Part shown: in pieces, positions 48,505 through 60,000 of the stretch | How the letters are laid out: the number at the start of each line of letters is the position of its first letter | How positions within the stretch are numbered: position 1 is the stretch's first letter | Assembly: GCA_030141605.1 (NCBI GenBank) | Contig: JAQGDQ010000174.1 | Coordinates: forward strand, 1-62,000 | DNA: 62,000 nt | Source: Tubiluchus corallicola | Lineage: Eukaryota; Priapulida; Priapulimorpha; Priapulimorphida; Tubiluchidae | Direction: 5' to 3' | Translations under genes and position numbers: made by a program | Notes under the pieces: model-generated | Databases searched by the model: none | Seen by the model: the letters and a program-made list of their open reading frames with translations, nothing else | What the model was told of the DNA's origin: nothing

Positions 48505-50434
48505 GTGCGCTTACATCAAGTTAATCAAGCTTTAGCTGGAATCTATCATATAATCCCATACGTTTGCACACAGGCATATACCGTAATACCTGCTTCAGTA
48601 CGCAGTGCGAATCCTCAAAGTTTAAACCGCCTAGAACGGCTTCATTTTTAATTAAAACTGAAATCATGGTATCCTAATTATTAACTGAGATTTAATCCTT
48701 GCCATTTAACAATAGGAAAAGTCAACCGGTGCAGTACAAAATACATACGCACGGGATACCAAAAACGTGTTTATGTTGTTACGAAGGCAGCTTCTTTATT
48801 TGTAATTAATCAAGCTTAATTAATTTAGAATTTAGAAACTGCGTGCTTTTATTACCGTGCTGGTCTTATTCTCTACACCACGTACAAACTGTTTGTTAAT
48901 TTAAATGTTTTTCATGCATGTCGAATATAGTTTGTAAATAGTTTAAAGTGACCCTACATGGTAGCTGAACTTAGCATGGCTTCATGAAGCGGATTTCGCT
49001 ACTTACAATGCAAAGTATATTCGTACTGAAATCGTAGTTTATACGTATGCGTAACTTACGTATAATATAATAGCTAGTTAATATTTGTAATTTACGCATT
49101 TCGCCGTTATTTTTGTGTTGTTATCCAAATATGTAAATGATACATTTCATTAATAAACACCAATTGGTAAATCGTAGCATCATTCGAAGACGTGCCTGCA
49201 TCATGTATGTTCAAAAATAAATTAATCACTTAGTGGGTCAGCCAAATAGGTACACAACTAAATTATCTAAAAGAGTTATGTACTAACTTTAAGATTTGTT
49301 TCTACTGCTATCTGGAAAGAGTTACTTGGTGTACGGTTAGGTTAGACTTTAATTAACCTTGCTAACAGAAATCGTACGGTATCCACATATTCATTAGCAG
49401 CATTTGGGCGAACTCTAGCTTATAATTAATGAAATTTAGCGCACTAATTTCCTCAATGTGACTTAGCCGAGCGAAAAGAGCCTATATGGCGACAGGTGGC
49501 CATTTTGGTGCCTACAAAACCACCGTAATGAATTTATAATCATTACAATAATATTATCGGCGAACGCCTTTTGTGTAGCGCGAAGCAGCAACCTGTTGTC
49601 AGTATGGTAAGTGAAATCACTCCTGCTGATAAGAGGGAACTTTAAATCGGACAGCATTGGCCCTATTATAAAAAATCAGAAAAAAGCTAACGTATTACTA
49701 ATAATAATTTAACAGGATTACACAACTAACTTAATATATTAATGATAATACCAAAGTTCTCATTATTGCACGTATTTTTATCATTAAAACTCAGAATATA
49801 GATTGATACATGGATGAATTAATGAAGAATCCTCCTGATTTGAAACAAGCATTTCATTTCGCAACCCATTATGAATTACTTCTTCGGTGTGAACGTGAGA
49901 AATATGGGAAATCTTGGTATACAAAAATTTTACAGAATAACTATAACAGTATACAGAAAAGTACATTCCGTTTCAAAAGTTTTTAAATCAAAGCAGATTT
50001 TTCATTAATTCATCCATGATCCGTCCATAGTCTGTGTTTTTTGATAATTTATTTTCAATAATGGATGCTAAATCTGTTAAAATTACACATATTTTATTTG
50101 ATTCTTTATAAAACATTGTAAGAAGTTAACTAGTTTTTTAATAAAATCTAAAACATGCGTAAATTTCAGGAATTGTCAAAATTAAAAAAGTGACATATAG
50201 CCTATCTTAATGAAATGTAATCTATATTTTAGGCCATAAAGTGAAAATTAAATGATCTTAAATATTTATATTTATTATATGAGTACGCATTTATTATACA
50301 TATATACATATATACATTATACATTTATAAACTTGTACATAGGCTTGCTATATTTCGTAAACTAACTCTGTGTTTTTACTTGTGCCTTATTTTTATTCTT
50401 GTCCTATGGACTGTAAATGTCTGAAATAAAATAA
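48505..50434. other. AT-rich stretch without recognised features
   Basis: Only short frames and no recognised repeats. Confidence 0.3.
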
Positions 50435-50851
<417 letters not shown>

Positions 50852-52310
50852 TATAGTTAAAATTAAATTAAATTAAATATTTCCATTACAATTTTCCACA
50901 ATGATCAAAATAGTAGAAAGCAAGTCTTGATAATGTTTTGCTAAAAACCTCTAAGAACAAAGCAAATAGTTGCTTTCACGCTTATTTTACACTGTTTTCC
51001 AGCATTGATACAGGCCTGTTATTAATCTACTTTCAGGTTTTGATAAAACGCATACACCTGACCACATGTTCAGATTTAAAGCAGTCAACATCGCCATTAG
51101 GATAACAATAGACCCTTGAATGAAATAATATTTTTGTTTGAGAATGGCGCTGCTTTCTGAGTGTAGCCTTGACGTCTCAATGGCGTACACCTATTGACGT
51201 TTTATTCAGTGACAGATGAGCACTGCAAATAAACTAGCTATGCTCCTAGAAATGTTTGACATGTCATGCTTCGTGCATTGTCTATGTGTTGTACGCTAAA
51301 ACACGCTAGATAACTTTCGATCGAATACTTTTATTACACACTTAGGGTAAAACTCCGGGCGAAAACTTTATCTGAGAATTGTTTCTGATAATTAAAGAAA
51401 TTAAGGGACATTTAGCTTTTATTTTGACTTTTACAGTTGAAGAGCAGTTTTTGATGCGTATTCCGAGCATTGCCATGTTTTTGGGTGACCTTGTCTTGTG
51501 AGATAACAACAAAGCTTGTTGTAAGAAGTAGGTCCAGGCTGATAATTAAAAATACTTGGCAGTTTTGGTATGGTCTCCCGTGTGAAAATTACATTATATT
51601 TATTGTACCTGTACAACTTGAATGGTTCCGTTAAATTTTAAAATTATATTTTTAACCTCGCCTTATATTATCATTTAAAACAACAATCTTATTTGGTGTT
51701 ACTTGTGGTGTGCTAAAATTTTACTGCATTATTGTTCAACGAATTTTTGTGGTATGAATGTATGATAGAAAATTTGTACATATTCTATTTAATTATTTAT
51801 GTATCTTTTCTATAGTTAAATGCCAGAGATTTGGAATTTTGCATATGAAAATAAAAGCTTGCGTTGATATTATAGCAAATGGCGTGCTGTAAACGTTCTG
51901 TTGTAATCCTCAATGTAATGTGTGCTGCGCCATCTGTTGACAAATAGGAAGAATATTATGAACTAACGCTGCCTTTAATTACTAAGATTAAACTTACAGA
52001 CATAGTATACACGTTTATTGTGAAACAGAAAGTATCCACGTTTAATAAACGCAGTTATATAACAACGCTTCTAAGTGGAAACAATAACGCAAGATATTAT
52101 TTTAATAAACTCGGAAGAGCTATTAGTAGGGCTAATTTTCCATAATTTGTCCATAAACTTTGTAACCGACCTTTCTGTTTAAAAAACTATTGGCAGCCAT
52201 AATTAATTAGATTTCGAATTCTTTTTCAAGACATTATCGCAAGGCTCACAATTAATATATGGGTATGTATACTTATGGTAGGTCACTGCAGTTTCGAATT
52301 ATCATCGTTC
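50852..52310. other. AT-rich stretch without recognised features
   Basis: No supported gene or repeat. Confidence 0.3.
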
Positions 52311-52326
52311 GCTTACAGTCTTTACA

Positions 52327-52424
52327 CGCATGCGCAGAATATTATAATGCTAAAGGAAATCATTGAAACTTACAAGACTTATTTGATTGGCTAATAACAA
52401 TGAAGCCATGCGGTTTAGGGGCGG
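52327..52424. promoter_or_regulatory. promoter-like cluster (NRF1-like, CCAAT, GC box)
   Basis: CGCATGCGCA at 52327-52336, ATTGGCT (reverse CCAAT box) at 52386-52392 and GGGGCGG at 52418-52424 occur within 100 bases in an otherwise AT-rich area. The direction is unclear. A plus-strand transcript could reach the exon candidate at 53221. Confidence 0.3.
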
Positions 52425-53220
52425 TGTAAGAAACTGGTTATTTCAAACGTCTCAGACTCGAAGCTGTACATGTAGCCACCACTTTCGGGCCCAGTTTATA
52501 AAACTTACACAAAAATCTAGGAAACGTAGTTTAAAACGCAAAGAACATTGATTCACTATCAAAAATTAATCAGTATCAGGGACTCTACACAACAGCAACA
52601 AAAAACAATAATTTGGGAAAATTTAAATTATAAAAAACAACATTATGCACTTTTCGATCAAATGTTAACAGTTGAACTGCAGTAATAATATAATACTAGA
52701 TCGAGACCTTTCGTTTGATATATAGATCGCCGCAAATGGTGCCGTCGTCGAATTTGTAGCCTCGAATCTTATATATATATATATATATAAATAAATATGC
52801 CAAGAATATTAATATAATGAAAATGATAAAGGTCAACTAATGATGGATTTATGACCAAGCATATGTCTCCTAGTAAGTTCGCTTTTGCAGTAAAGTTTCA
52901 CTTACCGAAATTAAGCATAGTTGCATAAAGATTAGTAAGATTAGGTGAGCATTTATAGTTATGATAAAACGACTACCTTGCTAAATATTATCTTGTAAAA
53001 AACAACTGAAATTATGCCATTAAATCGGATTCCTCTCAAGTTGATTATGGTTTCCACCATACAAACTTTCTTTTACAATTATTTTTCATAATTATACTGT
53101 TCAGAACTTTTTGATATATTTGTCTGTTAAATGCTTCGAGCCTCGTGTGTTCACTTCTACTTTTATTGTTGATTTCTGAAAATATTTAGGAAAATTCTAG
53201 TTTCTCTATTTTTTTGGCAG

Positions 53221-53410
53221 GAAATTTGTGAATTTGGAAAAAGTTGTACATGAAAAAATAGGAGCGAATCTAATGCCAGGCAAAATACAAAATGGTGGCA
53301 AAATACAAACCGCAGTGGCAGTACATGAACCTAGATTAATGGCATTAACTTTTCCCTGTGCATACCGTCCTGTACTGTTGAGAAAGAAAAATCTAGGAAA
53401 ATTTAGATAA
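53221..53410 (+). CDS. candidate terminal exon, unrecognised protein
   Basis: A strong acceptor (TTTCTCTATTTTTTTGGCAG) precedes a 190-base segment that enters one base into a codon and reads KFVNLEKVVHEKIGANLM, then MPGKIQNGGKIQTAVAVHE, then PRLMALTFPCAYRPVLL, ending RKKNLGKFR and TAA. It is not simple sequence and looks protein-like, but I know no family for it and found no upstream exon. It lies about 400 bases beyond the proposed 3' end of the myosin gene, on the opposite strand. Confidence 0.3.
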
Positions 53411-53810
53411 GAATGGGCCTGTATATATCACAGATTCAGTGTACTGATTAATATTGGCGTGTTGTAACGTGACTTACGTGGTGTACTTTGTTTACACAAG
53501 GATATACAAACATATGTTTACAGGTATGCAAACCTTCATTTTCTTATACAGATATGTATGCATGTAGTCTCTGCCTGTATAGCCTTCATAATTTATAATT
53601 ACATGAAATCAAAGTCTAATTTGATTCCAGACTACTCAAAAGTGGTCACTTGTTAGATTTACGACTAACAGTTCAAAATCTCAAAAATGTAAAAGAACTT
53701 CGAACGACATACGGCTTTGCCTTTAGTCCATCTTATTGAAAGCAGAGCTGTGTTGTGCTGCCATCTGTAGGATAGAAACAATAACTACGTACTCGGCTTC
53801 TTGCAAAGAT

Positions 53811-53816
53811 TTTATT
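53811..53816 (-). terminator. candidate poly(A) signal of the myosin gene
   Basis: AATAAA on the minus strand about 220 bases after the proposed myosin stop codon (54036). Cleavage would fall near 53790-53800. Confidence 0.45.
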
Positions 53817-54035
53817 GCTATTACTATGATGAATTACATTCTATCACACGAATCTTCAATCCTAAAACAACTTAAGGTATATCCTTTATATTTCTGCCTA
53901 TTGTTTTTTCTTTTTCATTTTTCTGCTGTGTTAAGCATTTGAAAACTCGTTGAAACTAAAAGCACAATAATGAAGGCTTGTACAAACTACTAGGTTAACA
54001 AACTGTGGATCTGTCAAACGAAATGAAATTCTTGC

Positions 54036-54080
54036 CTAATCTTCATCTTCGTAACGAGGACGACGGGTTCGCTTTACCGG
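54036..54080 (-). CDS. proposed last myosin exon (tailpiece)
   Basis: After acceptor ATGCTTAG the 45-base segment reads [14 protein letters not shown] and stops with TAG. It starts in phase 0, as required by the donor GTCGAG/GTAATT at 55611. A basic-then-acidic nonhelical tail is plausible for a myosin II C-terminus. The polypyrimidine tract is only moderate. If this exon is not used, the protein would instead run 15 residues into the intron and stop at 55563. Confidence 0.55.
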   Translation of the reverse strand, partial: PVKRTRRPRYEDED

Positions 54081-57000
54081 CTAAGCATATTACTTATATA
54101 AAACGTATAAAGTACTAATAAAGTATTTTATATAAACTATTTTTGGAAGTCAGCAATGAAAATGTCGTTATTGAAAACTATGATTGTAATTTTGTGAATG
54201 TTTTACATGCACTTCGGCCCATAGCAAGTCCAGCATATTACGACTGGGCCTGCTCATTGCAATGTTTGTGGCGTGCCCGGTTCCCAGCTCATTATCAAGG
54301 TTAACACTCTATGACGAAGCACTGAACCAGATGTGTCTCCACTACGCTCTCTTGTATATAAATCTTCAACTACGAGGTAAATGGCCAGTATCACTATAAC
54401 GAAACCTCCCAAGTTGAGTTTCGAACTCAGTATTCGCGAGAAAAGCATCTGCGCTTTCCGCATATCCATTCGGCTATGAACCCCAATCATTACGCTAATA
54501 ATTTTTAAAATCCCTAAAATAAATGCCTAAAAGGTTTTTGATAATTTTTATAAAATTGTTTGTTTCAGAATTAAAAAACAAGTTTATTAAAACATTGAAA
54601 ACTTTACAAACGTTTCCGCTACGTGGCGTAGTCAGTTTCAGTGTATGTGCTGTAGAATGACTACTGCCATGTAATGGAAACGAATACAAAGGTTGTTTTT
54701 TCTTTTAGAATATCTTTCCTTCCTGTATAAAATGCTTGGCTTTTTTAATCCGGTCATTTAGCAGGCCTATAGGGTCCTATAGACCTAAGGAGTGATATGC
54801 ACTCTAGTTACTGTAAATATTAGTCTTGTTGGAAAAACAATAAAAGTGTTTCAAAATTACCCAAATTGTTTTTTATTAATCAAAGTGTTGACCAACAGGG
54901 CGAGAAGTTACTGTACCAAGTCTAGCCGTCCTCTTCGATTAGTGAATACAAATCTGTCATTATTCACTTAAAAAGAAAATATAGATACTGGTCCCTCATT
55001 TTATGCTAGTCCTAAAATTTAGATTACGTAATATAACTGATCTTAGTCCCCAAGACTCGTCCACCAAAATACTTCTTCGAATCATTTCGTCTTTTTCACT
55101 TCTGATGCTAAATATTTTATAGTAAATAATTGTGCATATGTTTTATTGATTATCAGTAATATAGTTAAGCTAACGTATACAGCTTTTTATCTATCAACAA
55201 TCGGGTACCTTCATGGAAATAATCATTTTTGAAACTGTTAATAATTCATCCACGTATAAAAATAAATTATCTTCTTATCTTACCTTATCTTATCTCATCT
55301 CATCTCATCTCATCTCATCTCATCTCATCTCATCTCATCTCATCTCATCTTATCTATCTCATATCATCTATCTCATCCCATCTCTTCTCATCTCACCTCA
55401 CCATGCCTCACCTCACCAGGACTCACCTCACCTCACCTCATCCTATCCTATCCTATCCTATCCTATCCTATCCTATCCTATCCTATCCTATCCTATCCTA
55501 TCCTATCCTATCCTATCCTATCCTATCCTATCCTATCCTATCCTATCCTATCCCATCTTATCTCATCGTGTCGTATATTTTATCTTAATGGCTTGATCAT
55601 TAATAATTACCTCGACTTGCGCTCCTCTCATCCCACCACCAGCTCTCGCCTGTGCGCGTAGTTTTGCAAAAGCATTTTCTGCATCTTCAGCACGAGCTTC
55701 AGCTTCCTCTAGTTCAGCCTGGGTTTTGCGATATTTGGCAAGATTCATGTTGGCCACTTCCTCTGCCTCTTCGATCTGACGTTTGTACATTTTTATCTTG
55801 TTATTTTGCTTCTCGATCATGTCTGTCAGGTGCTGAGTGGCCTTCTTATCCTCCTCAACCTGGTACTGAAGCTCCTTGATGCGTCTGTCAGCAGTACGGA
55901 ACTTCTTGTTGGTTTCCGCATGACGACGGGTTTCATTGTCGTACTCACCTTCCAGTTCACGTACACGCCTCTCTAGCTTTTCAATCATCTTTTTACCTCC
56001 CTTCAAAACATTTGCTTCAGCTTCATCCAGTCTAACTTGTAGATCCTTTATCTGTTGTTCCTGTGACTTCACCATCTTAGTGACATTGGCAGAGTGGTCT
56101 TGTTCATTGCGAAGCTCTTCTGACAGACGCGCTGCGTCGGCTACAGCTTGTTTTGCTTTTTCGTCAGTAGTCCTTAACTCGTTAACTGTCTCGTCTAAGT
56201 CAGCTTGCATTGTCACCATGTCGCCCTCCAGCTTGCGTTTAGACGCTGAAACGCTACTAATTTGTGCTTGCAGGTCACTGATTCGGTCATTTGCATCTGC
56301 CAGATCGGATTCGGCTGCTCTACGATTACGTTCGGCTTGTTCATGCATAGTTCTGGTCTCCTCCAATTCAGCGCCAAGAGCATTACAGCGACGTTCACTC
56401 GCATTGAGTTGCTCCCGAAGTTCATCACGTACACGTTGCTCTTCATCTATTTGCGCTTCGAGGTCCTTTATCTCAGCTTGTAATTTCTTAATTAATTTCT
56501 GTGCATCAGCATTTTGTCGGTTTGCTGTGTCAAGCGATACCTCAAGTTCGTTAATGTCACCCTCCAATTTCTTCTTCATTCTCATCGCTTCAGCTTTTCC
56601 ACGGGCTTCACTCTCAAGGCTTGCCTGCATTGAATCAACAGCCCGCTGATGGTTTCTTCGAGTGGTTTCAAATTCTTCGTCTTTTTCAGCAAGGCGTCTA
56701 TCAATTTCTTGTCTTAACTGTTGCAACTCCAACTGCCCCCTGACCACTTTGCCTTCTTCAGCTTCTAAAGCACCCTCCGCTTCTTCCAAAGCCGCCTGCA
56801 ACTCATCCTTTTCTGCAGCTAGTTTTCGACGTGCTTTATCCATTTCGTGAATACTTCTGCCTCCCTCTCCCAGTTGATCAGTCAAGTCCTTTATTTCGTC
56901 TTGCAAATTTCTAGTTTCTCTTTTAAGTGTTTCTACAGCATCAGCGGCTTCCTCTTGTGCGCCTTTAGCTTTAAACAGTTCCGTTGCTAATCCACGGCAC

Positions 57001-60000
57001 TCACGCTGCGAAGCTTCCAGCTCAGATACAAGGTCATCAGTTTTCTGTTTCCATTCCGCTATTGTCTTGTCAAAGTTTCGTTGACGTGTTTCTGCAGCTT
57101 TGGCTGCTGTTGTCGCTCTTTCAACTTCAATGCTCATGTCGTCAAGTTCATTGGTAAGGCGTTTCTTAGTTTTTTCCATGGACAGGATCTTAGAGTTCAG
57201 TGTTTCAATTTGTTCTGCCGCGTCAGAAAGTTTGGCTTGCATCTTGCGCCTGCCAAGTAAATCAAAAATGCAATGAATATTAAAGACTTTTGTTAATGTT
57301 ATTAATGCATTCTTTACGTTTCCAATTTTTTTGCAAAGATTTTTTATAAAAAAATAAGTGATCGGTTAATTTTTACGTTTCTATTTCACTGTAGTTACGT
57401 GCACGCGTAGCCGTATATAAATGAACACACTGTATTTGTATCATACAAAAATGGTGAATTTAGTAATCTAGTATATTAGTATTTTTACCACTTCAAGTTT
57501 TGATTACTTCGCTTACTTGCTTACAAGTTTTGCATTTACTTACTTTATTTCTTCAGCTTCAGCAATGTCTCCTCCTAAGCCCTCACTTTCCACTCTAGCA
57601 CGTAGAGTTTGGTATTCCCCGTTAATTTTAGCAAATTGGCGCTGGATTTCAGCTTTAGCATCTGACTCTTCTTCAAGTTGTTCTTTAATCTGCTCCACTT
57701 CGTGCTGAGAATTTCTCAGCTGCGTCTGCAAGCTGGCCTTTTCTCTTGTCAGTTCTTCCTCGGTGCGCCTTGCTTCATCTAAAGACGAAGTTATCTGGGC
57801 CTTGTGCTTGTTCAGCTGATTCACCTGTGATTCAGCTTCCTCTACTTGACGTTGGAGGTCGTTGACTTCATTGGTCATGCGACTCTTATTCGCATTCATG
57901 TCGTTTATAACACGGGACGATTCGTCTAGTTTCGCATTTGCTTCACCAAGTTGATTCTCTAAGGACTTGACAAGTTTATCAGCTTGAGACTGAAAGTAAA
58001 AAAGGATGTCAAACAAAAATGAAAAATAATGTGTTTTTCCATATTTAATGCAATTCAATTCAATCAACTCTATCAATTTTGTTTCTTCAACGTTAGTTTC
58101 AGATAAAACAGTTAGTAGTAATTCCAATATGTAAATGCGAAATAGTAATAAACTACTATAACGTATGAATTACGTAAATTATGTCAAATTACACTTTAAA
58201 ATAATGTCACTAGCAAACTTTTCTCGAGCGCTTCCAGGTGTTACAACAAGCCTAAGAAATTCGCCTAACATATCAAACAATATCTTATTAAATATGATTT
58301 TGTTATTGGTCTACCTTCGCTTTAGTCACATGATCCAAGTTACCACGAGCATCATCTAGTTCTACTTTTGCTTGTGCCTTCTCTTTTTCTACTCTGAAAA
58401 AATTAACTTAATCTTGACACTGCGACAAAATCTCTCCAGAACGTCGTAGGTTTGTATCTCTGCAGCTCTAAAAGCAGTGATAGGGCAAGAAGATTGTTTA
58501 TACAAGAAGCTTAATAATATAAAGGCGTTTACACACGTTACTTGGATACCTAACCTTCTAGAATTTACTAAAATTTAGCTTAGTAGGGTTATAGGCTAGA
58601 AAAAGTGCGAAATATAAGTAGCGTAAAATACTCTATAAAAGCAGTCGGAAATTCCCGCTACTCACTTTGCTTTTACTTTCTGCAGCTGATCCATTTGTTC
58701 TCCCATTTCGGAAATGACATCATTTTGCTTCTTCCTCATTGCCGATATAGTCGCTTCATGCTGCAGCACTTGTTCTTCAAGGTCACGTCGAAGTTTCGCT
58801 AGCTCAGCTTCTCTCTTCTTGTTCAATTCTACTTGTGCAGACGTTGATCCACCAGCCTCTTCCAGACGTTCATTCATCTCATCCAGCTCACGACTCAGAT
58901 CCCCTCGTTGTCTTTCCACCTTGGATCTGGCTTGCCTTTCTGCTTCCAGCTCTTCCTCTACTTCTTCGATACGAGCTTGCAAATCTTTTATCTTTTTCTG
59001 TAGTTGGTGCACGATACCTTGCTCATCTTCACATTTTGTCGAAACGCTGTTTAACTCCATGTCTTTTTTACGAATAGTGTCCTCTAACTGCTTTTTCATG
59101 CGTTCCAGTTCTTCCACAGCTTCCTGCGTAATCTTCAAGTCACCCTCCACCTTACGCTTTGCCTTCTCCACGTCACCACGAGTCTTCTTTTCTCTTTCTA
59201 AAGAATCTTCGACTTCGTCGAGCGTTTGCTCGAGTTTTGATTTTACTTTTGTCAAGTGATTGCATTTATCTTCCTCCTTGTGTAGATCTTCTTGAGTTTT
59301 CTAAGAAAAATTAATGCGTAATAATAAGTATCGTGATAATCATACAAGTAAACTTTTAAGTTCTCGTGGACTGTAACTGATACGCAGTGTAAAACGTTTA
59401 GAATTAAATGATTTTTCTCAAGTGCTGCAAAGCACAACAGTGAATTAATTCAGGACTAAAAGGTTATAGTGGGGATATAACAAAAGAGAGTATAATGTCT
59501 TAACTCAGGATCTCCGTTTATTCAAATATATATCTATAATTTGACAATTAAGTGACACACCTGCAGAGTCTCATCAATATTTTTCTTTTCTTTGTTTGTT
59601 TTTGAGATTAGTTCATCTTGTCGAGCAATCTCATCATTCAGTTGTCTAATCTGGTGATCTTTTGCTGTTTTCTCTCCCTCAAGTTTTTTCACAAGACGTT
59701 CCAACTCCTCTATTTGGGACCTGAGATCAGCAGCTTCAGCATCAAGTTTTCGTCTTGCATCGCTAATGTTGGCACTGTTTTCTTCCTCTTCCAAAAGTCG
59801 AGCTTTTAGATCTTCGATCTGCTGCTCCAGATCCTGCTTTTGAGAAATAAGTCTGGTGGCACGCTCTTCAATGTCAGCCAAAGTCTCCATTTCATTTTGG
59901 ATCCTATTATACAGCTCTGTCTTTTCTTTTGTTAGTTTGGCAATTTGAGCCTCGTAGTCAATGCGCGTTTTAGTCTCTTTTGTGAGGCTGTCTTTTAGTT

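Larger units (their letters stand above)
54081..55610 (-). other. last myosin intron
   Basis: A 1530-base intron holding the tRNA-like fragment at 54409-54484 and two pentanucleotide tracts (55262-55553). At 54966, after a good pyrimidine tract (ATTTTCTTTTTAAG), another acceptor would put TGA in frame at once. This is an alternative end of the protein, with AATAAA at 54872-54877. Confidence 0.5.

Noticed and set aside
54409-54484. Functional tRNA gene
   Set aside because: A and B boxes are perfect but the acceptor stem does not pair and the anticodon arm is irregular.
55563-55610. Myosin C-terminus ending [15 protein letters not shown]
   Set aside because: This reads through a good donor (GAG/GTAATT) into the intron; kept only as an alternative to the exon at 54036.
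55652-56850. Long plus-strand frames opposite the myosin rod (for example 55936-56649)
   Set aside because: They are antisense shadows of the heptad-repeat coding sequence; the minus-strand frame is clearly myosin.
58714-59259. 181-codon plus-strand frame, Ser/Cys/Phe-rich
   Set aside because: Antisense shadow of the myosin exon at 58666-59300.
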